Positions 1 to 9,741 of a stretch of DNA of 64,000 bases are shown here, one piece after another; positions within the stretch are counted from its first letter, which is position 1; each line of letters opens with the position of its first letter. The stretch is from the NCBI RefSeq assembly GCF_020852615.1, contig NZ_JADZAJ010000015.1:1-64000 (forward strand), given 5' to 3'. The position numbers and the translations under genes are program-made. The notes beneath the pieces were generated by a model. That model did no database searches. It worked only from the letters and a program-made list of their open reading frames with translations, and had not been told where the DNA came from. Source of the stretch: Nitrosomonas sp. GTDB lineage: Bacteria > Pseudomonadota > Gammaproteobacteria > Burkholderiales > Nitrosomonadaceae.

Positions 1-1532
1 CCCCCGGTCTGGTGACCGGGCGCTACTCGCCATTTAAGTCTCCTCACATGCAATCGCCGTGTTTCAATCCTCGCCCGGTCTGGTGACCGGGCGCTACATG
101 TTGACGAGTCTAGTTGGCCGATCATCATCCGGTTTCAATCCTCGCCCGGTCTGGTGACCGGGCGCTACAGCAGCGCGAGATAGGACGCTCTACTCGTAAG
201 CGGTTTCAATCCTCGCCCGGTCTGGTGACCGGGCGCTACCGGGGGTATAGCGCTAAGTGCTATTCTTGCGGCTGGTTTCAATCCTCGCCCGGTCTGGTGA
301 CCGGGCGCTACAAGGTAATAAATTTCGGAAAAGTGCCTTTTTTCAGTTTCAATCCTCGCCCGGTCTGGTGACCGGGCGCTACTCTAGGATCCGCCATGAT
401 TTTCTGGGGGCAGAAGGGTTTCAATCCTCGCCCGGTCTGGTGACCGGGCGCTACATGTTAAATTTAATAGACGTAGAACATTCAGAAAGTTTCAATCCTC
501 GCCCGGTCTGGTGACCGGGCGCTACAAAAGGAATGATCCCCTGGAACAAAGGCATGAAAGGTTTCAATCCTCGCCCGGTCTGGTGACCGGGCGCTACCGG
601 CTGCGAGCTGTAAGCCGGATCAGAATAATCTGTTTCAATCCTCGCCCGGTCTGGTGACCGGGCGCTACGTGCTCTCTTAGCCAGTAGCGCAACGCAGCGG
701 CGTTTGTTTCAATCCTCGCCCGGTCTGGTGACCGGGCGCTACCCCGGCGCGCGGCTTATGAGCGGTCCAGAAGGCTGTTTCAATCCTCGCCCGGTCTGGT
801 GACCGGGCGCTACTTTTGCTTTCAATCTTTTTGATGCACCCTCAACTGTTTCAATCCTCGCCCGGTCTGGTGACCGGGCGCTACAGGTTGGCTAAACCAC
901 TTCATGCCGCCATATTACGTTTCAATCCTCGCCCGGTCTGGTGACCGGGCGCTACGAGTTCACCTTGTGCCGATTCCTGCTCCCGGGGAGTTTCAATCCT
1001 CGCCCGGTCTGGTGACCGGGCGCTACATGCCAGAGATGCACGGCAAAACAGGCAATAAATCGTTTCAATCCTCGCCCGGTCTGGTGACCGGGCGCTACAC
1101 CATCTCATCGAGATGCTGGAGTCAATCAAACAGGTTTCAATCCTCGCCCGGTCTGGTGACCGGGCGCTACAAGAGACGCGCACCCGCGGGACTGGGGCAG
1201 AAAGCGTTTCAATCCTCGCCCGGTCTGGTGACCGGGCGCTACCAGATGGGTTTCGTAGATTCCGTGTGGCCTATGTAGTTGTTTCAATCCTCGCCCGGTC
1301 TGGTGACCGGGCGCTACCAGCTTTGCCACGATAGCTACAAGCAGCGTCTGGAGTTTCAATCCTCGCCCGGTCTGGTGACCGGGCGCTACGCCATCGGCAG
1401 TATCATTACTTCCATGGTTGAGATGTTTCAATCCTCGCCCGGTCTGGTGACCGGGCGCTACGCCCGGCCGGACGCGAATCAGCACAAAACGACGAGTTTC
1501 AATCCTCGCCCGGTCTGGTGACCGGGCGCTAC
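1..1532 (-). CRISPR. CRISPR array, type I-C, 21 full repeats, 21 spacers visible, open at left edge
   Basis: A 37-nt repeat beginning GTTTCAATCCTCGCCC and ending GACCGGGCGCTAC recurs 21 times in full, at 61, 132, 203, 275, 346, 418, 489, 561, 632, 706, 777, 848, 919, 990, 1062, 1134, 1206, 1281, 1353, 1425 and 1496. A 26-nt partial copy sits at 1-26. The 21 spacers are 34-38 nt, mostly 34-35, and all look different. Each repeat holds a perfect 9-bp palindrome (CGCCCGGTC/GACCGGGCG) around a TGGT loop, the hairpin expected for Cas5-type processing. On the minus strand the repeat ends in ATTGAAAC, the usual 5' handle of crRNA, and the cas genes read the same way. I therefore infer minus-strand transcription from a leader next to cas2, with the newest spacer at 1462-1495. 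The copy at the window edge carries one G-to-C change in the stem. Confidence 0.98.
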
Positions 1533-1712
1533 AGTACAACTATAACTACTTGATACACCTTCAAGATTCGGACAACTTGCGCGAATATGAAGATTTTTTC
1601 AGCTGCCGGTAATAAACAGTAGAAAAAGGAAACTATTTTCCTGTTTGTTACCATACAGTTAGATGTAGCGCGAACTAGCCAGTATTGAGCCGGTGCTACA
1701 GGTTCGCGTTTA
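1533..1712 (-). promoter_or_regulatory. CRISPR leader between cas2 and array
   Basis: This 180-nt non-coding stretch lies between the cas2 stop codon and the first repeat, where a type I-C leader is expected. It is A+T richer than the array and has no convincing ORF. Two inverted repeats are visible: AGGAAA-CTAT-TTTCCT at 1627-1642, and CGCGAAC (1669-1675) with GTTCGCG (1702-1708), the latter enclosing a nested TAGC/GCTA pair. I could not pick a confident -35/-10 pair. The leader role is inferred from position and from the orientation of the repeats. Confidence 0.75.
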
Positions 1713-2003
1713 TCAGATGGTGAGAGGCCCTTCAAAATCAATTGCCTTAAAATTGCCATACTCTTTTACATGGAGCTCCGCTGGTTCAGTGAGGCGATAT
1801 AACCGCAGATTATCTTCCCGTTCATCTATTTCGGATAGTAGACGACGTTCCAGTTCCTCATATTGCATTAAATTGATACGACATTCAAATACAGATTTTT
1901 GCACACGCTGCCCGATACTTTCACATAATTTTGCAACGCGACGCAATCGCTTGCGGCCTGCCTTGGTTTCTGTTGAAACATCGTACGTAACAATAATCAG
2001 CAT
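1713..2003 (-). CDS. cas2: Cas2, CRISPR adaptation endoribonuclease-fold protein
   Basis: This 96-aa protein is the usual size for Cas2. The N-terminal strand reads [11 protein letters not shown], with the conserved aspartate after the first beta strand of the ferredoxin-like fold, followed by [21 protein letters not shown], typical of type I-C Cas2. In the family, a Cas2 dimer bridges two Cas1 dimers to form the spacer integrase. The ATG lies two bases after the cas1 stop codon, so the gene is the last of the cas operon, and the leader follows directly. The start is supported by tight coupling rather than by a clear Shine-Dalgarno. Confidence 0.97.
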   Translation of the reverse strand: MLIIVTYDVSTETKAGRKRLRRVAKLCESIGQRVQKSVFECRINLMQYEELERRLLSEIDEREDNLRLYRLTEPAELHVKEYGNFKAIDFEGPLTI

Positions 2004-2005
2004 GA

Positions 2006-3040
2006 TTATCTAACCAGGAAAGGAAGATAACCGTCCATTTCACCGCGTATGACGCGAGCCATAAACCTTGCCTGCAGTTGCGGCAATAGGCCAATTGGCA
2101 CTTTGGTTTCAAGCAAAGGATGAGTAATTTCTTCCTGTTTGCGTTCCTGATAGGCAATGACTACGGTTCTTCTGGCTTTATCCTCAAGATGAACAGCTCC
2201 CCCTTCCCGTACCAGTAAATCCTGAGCGGTGATCTGTCCACGGTTAATCAGGGTCAGCGCCAGCCGATCAGCCATGAATGAGCGGAATTCTTCCATCAGA
2301 TCCAGCGCAAGGGCAGCTCTACCTGGCCGTACTGCATGCAGAAAGCCTATCTGCGGATCCAGCCCGATACTTTCCAGAGCAGAACGACAGTCATTCATCA
2401 CCAGAGAATAAATGAATGAAAGCATAGCATTGAAGCGATCACGTGGTGGGCGGCGTGTTCGCCCGTCCATCGTAAAAAATCCACGTATATCTTTGCGTAC
2501 CAGACATGGCAGAGCGGAAAAATAGGTTTTGGCCGCATCTCCCTCTATTCCGCGTACATGATCAAGATCTTTCGAATAGAGCAAATTTCTGATCGAGAAT
2601 GCAAGGGATTCTGCAGCGTTGCTCAATATTTTCTGATCAGTTTCATCACTGCTTTCACGTGCTCCACGCAATAGTACCTGCCGTGCATTACGCAATTTGC
2701 CGGCAATGATCGCCCGTGCAGTTGTCAGAACGAAATTTTCATCGGTTGCCTTGCGATGCTGCGCCTGGCGCAATAAAACATTACCGCTGACTGCACCTTC
2801 CAGCCTTGCCTTGAAGCGACCATTGGCATCCACTAATACCAGGCTGATGCCACTATCAGCACAACGGTGCATCAAAGCTGGGGAAACCAATATGTTTCCG
2901 AAGCATACGACTGACCCCAGATGGTGTAATGGCACCTGCAGCTTCTTTTGCCGCTCTACATCAATGCGCAGGGTATCGTTTTCCAGATGTGCATAAGCAT
3001 TGGGTGTCAGGATATAAAGTGTATTGAGGATCTGGCGCAT
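2006..3040 (-). CDS. cas1: Cas1, CRISPR integrase
   Basis: This is the metal-dependent integrase that inserts new spacers at the leader end. The protein has the N-terminal beta domain and a C-terminal helical catalytic domain with the expected acidic/His ligands: Glu in [11 protein letters not shown], His in [10 protein letters not shown], and an acidic pair in ALDLMEEFR. The ORF track starts at a TTG (3052). I prefer the ATG at 3040 because GAGG lies about 9 nt upstream and because type I-C Cas1 proteins normally begin near LNTLYILTP. That gives 344 aa, a normal length. It sits 16 nt after cas4 and 2 nt before cas2 in a single operon. Confidence 0.97.
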   Translation of the reverse strand: MRQILNTLYILTPNAYAHLENDTLRIDVERQKKLQVPLHHLGSVVCFGNILVSPALMHRCADSGISLVLVDANGRFKARLEGAVSGNVLLRQAQHRKATDENFVLTTARAIIAGKLRNARQVLLRGARESSDETDQKILSNAAESLAFSIRNLLYSKDLDHVRGIEGDAAKTYFSALPCLVRKDIRGFFTMDGRTRRPPRDRFNAMLSFIYSLVMNDCRSALESIGLDPQIGFLHAVRPGRAALALDLMEEFRSFMADRLALTLINRGQITAQDLLVREGGAVHLEDKARRTVVIAYQERKQEEITHPLLETKVPIGLLPQLQARFMARVIRGEMDGYLPFLVR

Positions 3041-3056
3041 GATCTGCCTCAATCGG

Positions 3057-3695
3057 TTAATCGTCGATGGTGAACAATTCCATTTGTGCTGTCCGGTAAT
3101 TCGATTTCTGTGCCAATACTTCCGGCTGACAGATATCCTTCAACGAACACTCCTTGCAGCGCGCATCATTTACAGGCGGTGGTAAAGTACCAGACGCCAG
3201 TAATAAGCGAATGGCTGTGACTGCTTCTTCCACTTGCACACGCAATTCCGCTGTGATGGCGACTTCCCTTCGTCGGCGGGATGAATGGTGGTAAATGGAG
3301 CCATGGGTAATAAGCTTGCCAGTCATTTCCTCGAGACACATTGCCTGAGCAGCGAGCTGCAGATCGTCATGCAACTTAACCCGCTTTTTCCCATGTTTAT
3401 ATTCCACCGGATGAATTTGTCCATCGGGATAGAATTCGACCATGTCGCACTTACCGATCAGTCCCAACTGATCGGACCATACCGGCAAAGCACGCTCACT
3501 GCGCACACCTTCAAATGTTTCAAAACCAGGATCATCCACTCGCTTGTGTACCGCATTGCCGCGCATAGTGTGAACATTTTCATCAAAGGCCTGCTCAAGG
3601 TGGATCAATGCGCACTGGCGCGGACAGTAACTCCAGTGCTGCAGTGCAGAAAGCATGATGGGATCGTTATCAGTTTCAGCAGCCATGAAATTCAT
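3057..3695 (-). CDS. cas4: Cas4, CRISPR-associated Fe-S exonuclease
   Basis: This 212-aa PD-(D/E)XK nuclease of the RecB type is used during spacer acquisition to trim and orient prespacers by their PAM. The iron-sulphur cysteines are visible: an N-terminal pair in CPRQC and a C-terminal cluster in [10 protein letters not shown]. The nuclease core shows GKCDMVEF followed by VEYKHGK (the D...ExK residues). The first ATG overlaps the cas7 stop (ATGA), giving translational coupling. A second ATG three codons later is an alternative start. Type I-C loci normally carry cas4 between cas7 and cas1, as here. Confidence 0.96.
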   Translation of the reverse strand: MNFMAAETDNDPIMLSALQHWSYCPRQCALIHLEQAFDENVHTMRGNAVHKRVDDPGFETFEGVRSERALPVWSDQLGLIGKCDMVEFYPDGQIHPVEYKHGKKRVKLHDDLQLAAQAMCLEEMTGKLITHGSIYHHSSRRRREVAITAELRVQVEEAVTAIRLLLASGTLPPPVNDARCKECSLKDICQPEVLAQKSNYRTAQMELFTIDD

Positions 3696-4570
3696 CCGAC
3701 AAGACGCTGCAATGTTACTCCCTGCAAACCTGTATCATCGACCGTGACTTTATAATCACTGAAAGCGCGTGCAGGTATTTCGCTGTTTTTCTGTATTTTT
3801 ATTCGTTCAAACAATTGATAGGCAGGCGCATTACCCAATTCACTGTCGTGTTTGAATACATACAGCCCCCGGGCAGCCATTTCACCGCGTGCAGCAGAAC
3901 GGTCATGCTCAAACATATTGATAAAAGCTTGCCACAGCAATTTCAGATCTTCCTCACCGAAACCGGTTTGATTGGCAAGATAGGCAGAAACAAAGCCATG
4001 AGCAACGTAGAGGCCGTAGGGGATGGTAAATTTGCGACCCATGGTGCGATTATCGCCGCTCTGCTTTTCAGCCTCTGCTTCGGTGGCAACTGCCATTCGA
4101 GTAATGGAATGCTCCTGTGCTACTACGGGATCGGCAGAACGGGCAAAGGTGAGTTGTACAGGGCCACGTACTTGGCCGCAATTCACTCCAGTGGACATTA
4201 CCGCACCAAAAGTACGTACATCGTAGAAATTCTTGCACATCCAATCACGCGCCTCGGCTACCTTGTCACCACCTTTGCGCTTCTTGTCCTCACCACCCAA
4301 TAAATCGGCAGCACCAATACCTTGATACGCCCGCTCGTGCTGTTTGTTGAGGATGGCCTTTTCTTTCACATAAATCTCGAATGGCGGTTGTTCACCTTTG
4401 ACGATACCGACAAAATTGCGAACCTTGCGCTTGAGGCTGACGTCCGTCACTAGGCCGCGCCCGGTTTCCGCATCCATGCGCGGCAGATTACCTGCATCCG
4501 GGTCACCATTGGGATTGCCGTCCTTCACGTCGAACAGCAGAACAAAGTCGTAACGGTTATTCAGTGCCAT
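3692..4570 (-). CDS. cas7: Cas7 (Csd2), Cascade backbone subunit
   Basis: This 292-aa protein is the repeated backbone subunit that coats the crRNA in the type I-C interference complex. The N-terminus, [20 protein letters not shown], is the hallmark of the Csd2/Csh2 branch of Cas7. The ATG has a strong upstream AAGGAGAG and starts 5 nt after the cas8c stop. The 3' end overlaps cas4 by 4 nt. Six to seven copies per complex are known for this family, which may explain why this gene has its own strong ribosome binding site. No truncation or frameshift is seen. Confidence 0.97.
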   Translation of the reverse strand: MALNNRYDFVLLFDVKDGNPNGDPDAGNLPRMDAETGRGLVTDVSLKRKVRNFVGIVKGEQPPFEIYVKEKAILNKQHERAYQGIGAADLLGGEDKKRKGGDKVAEARDWMCKNFYDVRTFGAVMSTGVNCGQVRGPVQLTFARSADPVVAQEHSITRMAVATEAEAEKQSGDNRTMGRKFTIPYGLYVAHGFVSAYLANQTGFGEEDLKLLWQAFINMFEHDRSAARGEMAARGLYVFKHDSELGNAPAYQLFERIKIQKNSEIPARAFSDYKVTVDDTGLQGVTLQRLVG

Positions 4571-4575
4571 GATGA

Positions 4576-4947
4576 TTACTCTCCTTTATTGGTAGATTCG
4601 GATTTGGTGAAGAAGGCTTGCCGCTGATGGTAATAGCCGATGGCAAAGCGGCCCTGGCTTTGCAGGTCGAGATGTGCCGGAAAATCGGTGATTTCATTCA
4701 TGATTTGCCCAAGTAGCTTTTCATAGTTGACCGCCTCACCTTTGTTATCCAGTTTGGCGAGGTGGTGGTTCTTCAGTTTGAGTAAGGTCGAAAAGACTGT
4801 GACAGGCGTACTCGACGCTGCGCCATAATAGCGATCGCGGATCGTGGCATTGATGCCCGGGCTGGCGCGCTCCTGTATGCGTTCCAGCACCGCGAACAGC
4901 CGACCCAGCCGATAGGCAGTATTCATGTTGTTTGCATCCAGTGACAC
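4576..4947 (-). CDS. cas11c: Probable Cas11c small subunit from an internal start in cas8c
   Basis: Within cas8c and in the same frame, AAGGAGGAG lies 8 nt (from GGAGG) upstream of a GTG at 4947, in the stretch encoding [14 protein letters not shown]. Starting there gives a 123-aa protein that is the C-terminal part of Cas8c. It begins just before [18 protein letters not shown] and is mostly predicted helical. Type I-C systems are known to make their small subunit, Cas11, from an internal ribosome binding site in the 3' third of cas8c, and this candidate has the right place, size and frame. That this particular start is used is an inference. Confidence 0.72.
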   Translation of the reverse strand: MSLDANNMNTAYRLGRLFAVLERIQERASPGINATIRDRYYGAASSTPVTVFSTLLKLKNHHLAKLDNKGEAVNYEKLLGQIMNEITDFPAHLDLQSQGRFAIGYYHQRQAFFTKSESTNKGE

Positions 4948-6288
4948 GGTGAGCTCCTCCTTCTCAGAGTAACGGTTGATGCACGCCTTGATGATGGCGG
5001 CGCGCGGGTAAGTGACTTCCTGCTCGGCGCGGATGCGGCGAATCGCACCAGCCAGCAAAGTTTGCGGATACGGCAGGTTTTCGATGATGCTGCGCATTAC
5101 ATCTCCGCCGAGATTGGGTGGGATGTTTTCAGCCTTGCCCAATGTGGCAGTTGCCACCAGTAAGCGAAATAGCGAGAACGTTTCGGGTTCATGCGGCGCA
5201 TGAACGATACGAAAATCGTTGAAATATTTACGGATATTGACAGCCAGCTCGGCCACGGTTTTTACATGCCAGAAGCGCACGGCAATGCGGGCTGCGTTGG
5301 GCGCGAGGCCCAGCACGTAGAAGCGCGTGCCGTCGTCCTCGAAGCTCCCCACGCCGGACTTGGGTGCATTCAGCAAGGTAGAAACTGCGCTGGTTCCCTG
5401 ATCGGGATTGTCCTTGTCCTGCTCGCCGAAGAAACCGGGGAACAATTCTTCCATCGGGTGCCCCGGTGTGGCGCACCAGAACACGGTTGAGGCGTCACCC
5501 ACCTGAATGCGCTGCTTCGAGCCTTTTGCCAGCAGGTGGTTGAGCGCCGTGGTGTAAGCGAAGACAGCACGCTTGCCTATCGGCGCATTGCCGCCTTGCG
5601 ATTTGCCGTAGGAATTGAAGGCATCGAGATTGAACGAAACGATGTTCGCACCGGAGCTTTGTGCACCCCATACCCCTTTGACTGATGGATGCAATCTTTC
5701 GATGGCATCCGCTTCACCGGACACCAGGCACAAGGACTGTTCGCCCAAGTCTTTTTCATTGGCAGTGGACAAGGCATCAATTACCACCTCACGTTCGCAA
5801 ACAGGAATGGCCTCTCCTTCCAGCCGGAAGGTCAGATTTGCGCCGCTTTCCAGAATCTCCGTCCATAGTGGATGCTCCTGCACCTTGGAAAAATCGGCGC
5901 GCTCCAGAAAGGCGAGTACGGCACGGATGCCAGCATCGTTGCATTCGGAGAAACGTGTTCGGATGGCTTCGACGAAGGCGAGATACTGTTCGCGGGCGCG
6001 CTTCGGTTTACCCTTGTTGTCGATGCCGAACACATAGCCGGAGTGATCCCACAGCAGATTTGCTGCCACACCAGAAGAACGTTTGATGGTCTGTGGTACA
6101 AGATACGTCTTGGCAACCTTCTTCTTGCCTTCGCCCTCACATGTGTCGTCAAAACCGACGAATCCCCCGTCAGTCGACAACACAACCAGAAAAGGAATCG
6201 CCTTATGCTCGAATCCCGGCGGTGCAAGGTCGCTGTCGAGCATGCGGCTCTTGCGCTGGTAATACTCGTTGAGTACTTGCAGAATCAT
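4576..6288 (-). CDS. cas8c: Cas8c (Csd1), Cascade large subunit
   Basis: This 570-aa protein is the large subunit of the type I-C complex, which recognises the PAM (5'-TTC in characterised systems) and opens target DNA. The N-terminus ([16 protein letters not shown], then [17 protein letters not shown]) and a central segment with [15 protein letters not shown] fit the Csd1 family, and the length is normal. The ATG overlaps the cas5 stop (ATGA). The last ~123 codons contain a probable internal gene for the small subunit, listed separately. This gene is visibly richer in G+C than cas1 and cas2. Confidence 0.97.
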   Translation of the reverse strand: MILQVLNEYYQRKSRMLDSDLAPPGFEHKAIPFLVVLSTDGGFVGFDDTCEGEGKKKVAKTYLVPQTIKRSSGVAANLLWDHSGYVFGIDNKGKPKRAREQYLAFVEAIRTRFSECNDAGIRAVLAFLERADFSKVQEHPLWTEILESGANLTFRLEGEAIPVCEREVVIDALSTANEKDLGEQSLCLVSGEADAIERLHPSVKGVWGAQSSGANIVSFNLDAFNSYGKSQGGNAPIGKRAVFAYTTALNHLLAKGSKQRIQVGDASTVFWCATPGHPMEELFPGFFGEQDKDNPDQGTSAVSTLLNAPKSGVGSFEDDGTRFYVLGLAPNAARIAVRFWHVKTVAELAVNIRKYFNDFRIVHAPHEPETFSLFRLLVATATLGKAENIPPNLGGDVMRSIIENLPYPQTLLAGAIRRIRAEQEVTYPRAAIIKACINRYSEKEELTVSLDANNMNTAYRLGRLFAVLERIQERASPGINATIRDRYYGAASSTPVTVFSTLLKLKNHHLAKLDNKGEAVNYEKLLGQIMNEITDFPAHLDLQSQGRFAIGYYHQRQAFFTKSESTNKGE

Positions 6289-6950
6289 CCTCGTATCTCC
6301 TCACTGTTCCAGGTGGGGACGTTCAGTACACCATTTTCCAACTGTGCGCGGAAGAAGCGTGGTTGCGGGTCGGCGACCTTGGTGTAGTCCATGTCGTAGA
6401 GCATGAAGCCGAGATCGCGGGTTTCAGCGATGGGTACGGGTTGCGGCTGCGTCATATCCACCAGCCGAAAATCGCAGGCGAACTCGCGGCAGCCGAGATA
6501 GGGCTGATTGATGCACTGTCCCTTTGCGGCGCGGCGCTCGAACATATCCAGGAACTTGCCCATGGTGTTGTTCTCGCCCGCATTGGGCAGCAGCTCGAAA
6601 TATGCATGAATGCGATAAGCTGCGTCGCGCAGAAACAGCCCCGCACGTTGCTGACGTTCGTCCTCGATGCTCAGCGCAAGCTTGCCCGAGCCTTTGTTCA
6701 TGGCTTCCTGTGCATTGCGCACCGAAACGACCGCGCCAACTTCGTTACGCCGGATGGAAACCCAGCGTATCGGTTTGAGCACCTCAATCTTTTCGACGTA
6801 CCAGCGGATGGCCGGTTTCCACAGGATGGACTCGAACACCGCACGGGCAGAGGACGGCGTTATCACATCGTAGCTCACCCGCTCAACTTTCATTTCCGGG
6901 CGGGTGAAGCAGGCGAAATCGCCGCTGACTTCAAGACAGTAGGTTCTCAT
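6285..6950 (-). CDS. cas5: Cas5 (Cas5d/c), crRNA-processing endoribonuclease
   Basis: In type I-C systems, Cas5 replaces Cas6: it cuts the repeat hairpin and stays bound to the 5' handle. The N-terminal RAMP strand reads MRTYCLEVSGDFACFTRPE, followed by VERVSYDVITPSSARAVFE, both typical of the Cas5d branch. The ORF track starts 39 nt earlier. I prefer the ATG at 6950 because AGGGGAAGAA precedes it directly, it falls 13 nt after the cas3 stop, and homologues begin at this strand. That gives 221 aa. The stop overlaps the cas8c start by 4 nt. Confidence 0.96.
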   Translation of the reverse strand: MRTYCLEVSGDFACFTRPEMKVERVSYDVITPSSARAVFESILWKPAIRWYVEKIEVLKPIRWVSIRRNEVGAVVSVRNAQEAMNKGSGKLALSIEDERQQRAGLFLRDAAYRIHAYFELLPNAGENNTMGKFLDMFERRAAKGQCINQPYLGCREFACDFRLVDMTQPQPVPIAETRDLGFMLYDMDYTKVADPQPRFFRAQLENGVLNVPTWNSEEIRG

Positions 6951-6963
6951 TTCTTCCCCTTGT

Positions 6964-9207
6964 TTAAACGACGCCTTGCGCCGGTTCAAATACGACTTCT
7001 TTGCTCAATAGCAGCCCCAACTGCGGGTGATAAAGCGTATCTGTTTGCTGGATATGGCACCCCTCAAAAATTTCCCGGATATCCCCGCTGGTCATTAGCT
7101 TTCTGCATTCCTGCTCGCGGATATTGACGGTATAGCGCTGCAAGCGGCGCAAAATACCACGCCTCTGGTGCGGCTCCATATTCTGGCTGGCTTCAAGCGA
7201 GGCGATGAGCTTTTCACTCTCGCCATAGCGCACAATGACGGCGGTTTGGCCTTCTTCTTTGATAAGCTGGAATTTGTCCGCAGCGGTGCGGAAGTTGAAC
7301 TCGGCACGACGCGCTTCAGCCCGGTTGTGCATGTCCAGCAGGCCAATGATGTTTTCTTCATCCAGGCTATTGAGGCTGGCATAGTAGTGGCGAAAGTAGG
7401 CTTCGAAACGCTCGCGCGTGAGTGGGTCGCCTTCGGTCAGCCGCATGATTTCCTGCCCGCTCTGTTGAGCTTTGCGCAGCAGGCCGGGGGCAGCTGGCTT
7501 GGGTGGCACGAACACGACGACTTTGCCCATGCCCGGCAGGATACCTTCGCGGTTACAACGTCCGGCAGCTTGGGCCACAGCATCCAGCCCGGCCAGTGCG
7601 CGATAAACCACGGGGAAATCCATATCTACCCCGGCTTCCACCAGCTGAGTACTGATAACACGAGTGGAAATACCGCTTTTAAGGCGTTGTTTGATATCCG
7701 CGATCACCTCGCTGCGATGCTGGCCGCACATCAGGGCGGAAAGGTGAATGGTGTCCCTGGGCATCAGTGCATGCAGCGCACGGCAATCGGCACGGGAATT
7801 GACGATGCATAGTATGGAGTCGTATCGCTGCAATTCTTCTGCAATGGATTCCCAAGTACGCGATGCGTTGAAATCCCGTGGCAGTTCGGCTTCGACGCGT
7901 TTCAAATCAACATATAACCCATTCGGATCATCCATCAGTTCTTGCACACCCCTGAGACCGGAAAACCTGGGGCGCGGCGAGAAGGCGGGCTGCGTCGCTG
8001 TGGAAAGTACGAAACTCACCTTATAGCTTTGTGACAAATCTTGCATAACATGCAAAATAGGTGCAAGAAATTCCGGCGGCAGCAGTTGCGCTTCGTCCAG
8101 CACAACTACGCTGTTCACGATGTTGTGCAGCTTGCGACAGCGGCTGGTACGGGCAGCAAACAGTGATTCGAAGAATTGTACGTTGGTGGTGACGATGATG
8201 GGGGCATCCCAGTTTTCCGTGGCAAGTCGAGAGCGCGAATCTTCTTTGTCAGGATCGAGATTGCTGTGGTGTTCGATGACATTCTCATCCCTGAAAATCT
8301 TGCGGAAAATTTCTGCGGTCTGTTCGAGAATGCTGGTGTAGGGAATGACATAAATCATGCGCTGTTTGCCGTGATGCACGGCATGATTCAGTGCAAAAGT
8401 CATGCTGGATAGCGTCTTGCCGCCACCGGTCGGCACGGTGAGCGAGAACAGGCCGGAAGGCAGTTCGGCTTTTTCTCGGCACTGGTGCAGCACTTTGGCA
8501 CGGATGCGGTTGACCGGGGAATCCGTTGCATTCGCTGTTTTGTCATTCATGTGCTGGTCAAATGCGGACAGCAATTCATTCAACGCCGGATAGCCCACGC
8601 GCAAATCTTTCCTGCTCTCGTCCATAAAGGCTTCCGTATCCAGAAAGTCAGCATCCACCAGACAGGAAAACAACATCCTAATCCAGAGCGCGAACGAACC
8701 ATCTTGCGATGGAAAAGATGTAGGGCAAGGCTGTTCAAGCAAAGATATACCCAGCTTAGCAAGCAGTATTTCTTGCAGATAGCCTCTCGCTTTGCCGTTT
8801 TCCAATCGCTGAAAAAGTGAAGCGGCTTCTCCATTCCAGTCTGGCAATCCCGCATGATGACCGGCGATCAGATAAGCGAGGATGCGCCCCTGTAGCCCCA
8901 GTTTTTCAATGGCATGGATAGCACCAGCGGTGGAATGATCAACGCGCCCGGGTGCGCCTTCAATGTGAGCTTCAGCATCGTAGCCGCTGACAGATTTGAT
9001 GTATTGCTGGAATTTCTCGCGGAATTTGCCAAGGTCGTGCCACAACCCGGACAAGTGCGCCCAGTCCTGACTATTGAAAACAGACGCAAATTCAGCCGCC
9101 AATGCAGCAACAGCGAGCAGATGCTCTTCCAGAAAATGCTCGATCCATCTCCCATCCGGCAATTGCCGTACATGTGCCAGATAAGCGATATTGTTTTCAG
9201 TGGTCAC
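6964..9207 (-). CDS. cas3: Cas3, HD nuclease-helicase
   Basis: This is the effector recruited after target recognition, which unwinds and degrades DNA 3' to 5'. An N-terminal HD nuclease (GLWHDLGKF, later GHHAGLPDW) is followed by a superfamily-2 helicase with Walker A VPTGGGKT near residue 265, a DEAQ box (VVLDEAQLLP) and motif III STATQP. Conserved C-terminal motifs GVDMDFPVVYR and QAAGRCNR are also seen. The track starts at a TTG (9261). I chose the GTG at 9207 because GGAGG lies 9 nt upstream and homologues start near this point, giving 747 aa. It is the first gene of the cas operon, whose promoter should lie just above 9207. Confidence 0.96.
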   Translation of the reverse strand: MTTENNIAYLAHVRQLPDGRWIEHFLEEHLLAVAALAAEFASVFNSQDWAHLSGLWHDLGKFREKFQQYIKSVSGYDAEAHIEGAPGRVDHSTAGAIHAIEKLGLQGRILAYLIAGHHAGLPDWNGEAASLFQRLENGKARGYLQEILLAKLGISLLEQPCPTSFPSQDGSFALWIRMLFSCLVDADFLDTEAFMDESRKDLRVGYPALNELLSAFDQHMNDKTANATDSPVNRIRAKVLHQCREKAELPSGLFSLTVPTGGGKTLSSMTFALNHAVHHGKQRMIYVIPYTSILEQTAEIFRKIFRDENVIEHHSNLDPDKEDSRSRLATENWDAPIIVTTNVQFFESLFAARTSRCRKLHNIVNSVVVLDEAQLLPPEFLAPILHVMQDLSQSYKVSFVLSTATQPAFSPRPRFSGLRGVQELMDDPNGLYVDLKRVEAELPRDFNASRTWESIAEELQRYDSILCIVNSRADCRALHALMPRDTIHLSALMCGQHRSEVIADIKQRLKSGISTRVISTQLVEAGVDMDFPVVYRALAGLDAVAQAAGRCNREGILPGMGKVVVFVPPKPAAPGLLRKAQQSGQEIMRLTEGDPLTRERFEAYFRHYYASLNSLDEENIIGLLDMHNRAEARRAEFNFRTAADKFQLIKEEGQTAVIVRYGESEKLIASLEASQNMEPHQRRGILRRLQRYTVNIREQECRKLMTSGDIREIFEGCHIQQTDTLYHPQLGLLLSKEVVFEPAQGVV

Positions 9208-9489
9208 TTCACCAGGCCTCCGAAATTTCCTAGAAATAGGGTTTTCGGTATTTTGCCGCAAGCCCTACCTAACTTGATCAGGAAATAAGAGGAGAATTAC
9301 TGGCTTTCTATAATGAATAGCTTTTTGAATGTAGTCAGATTGACTCACTTTTCCCACAATACATTCACAGATCTGAGTCCATTCAGAAATCATCAGAAAG
9401 ATTGGGGCTGATAACCTGAAAACATAGGCAACTGTAGTGCGTATCGGCATGGCCTATGAGAGGAATTGGCTTAAGCCGTTTTAAGGTTT
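9208..9489. other. Region upstream of cas3
   Basis: This region is expected to hold the cas operon promoter. No strong -35/-10 pair could be fixed. A weak candidate on the minus strand is CTGACT with CATTAT 17 nt further on, near 9316-9345. The 61-codon minus-strand ORF at 9265-9450 begins with ATG but has no good Shine-Dalgarno and no recognisable family, so I do not call it a gene. Confidence 0.3.
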
Positions 9490-9627
9490 TCAGACTTTGA
9501 AAACAATTTTGATTAAAGTCCAGATTCCAACCCAGCACATAAGCAGAATGGTAATGACTGTGGTCAAGTCAGGGATGATTGCCAGGCAGACCAGCCAGAT
9601 AAACAGAATCAGCAACAACCTTGACAT
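9490..9627 (-). CDS. Small hydrophobic protein, function unknown
   Basis: This is a 45-codon ORF starting at the ATG at 9627, preceded by GGAG with 7-nt spacing. The ORF track begins further upstream without such a site. The product is almost entirely hydrophobic, with two likely membrane stretches (LLLILFIWLVCLAIIP and ITILLMCWVGIWTLIKIV). No family was recognised. The longer frame upstream of the ATG reads through a P-loop-like PTGVGKTYF, which could be the remnant of a decayed ATPase gene. The neighbours (cas3 and hrpA) give no functional hint. It may be a real small membrane protein or leftover mobile DNA. Confidence 0.35.
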   Translation of the reverse strand: MSRLLLILFIWLVCLAIIPDLTTVITILLMCWVGIWTLIKIVFKV

Positions 9628-9741
9628 GGTGTCTCCATAGCCAGTACAGAAGTAAAAATAAAGATCACCGCCAATGGTAAAGTATCTGCAAAAGTAAGTC
9701 TTCCCCACGCCAGTGGGTAAAAAGATATCAATAAAGAAACG

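Noticed and set aside
114-1539. Many overlapping ORFs within the CRISPR region (for example 114-371, 904-1278, 1126-1539)
   Set aside because: They are translations of the repeat (FQSSPGLVTGRY, VSILARSGDRAL, VAPGHQTGRGLK) and have no ribosome binding sites.
9265-9450. 61-codon ORF upstream of cas3
   Set aside because: No clear ribosome binding site or family; it lies where the cas promoter should be.
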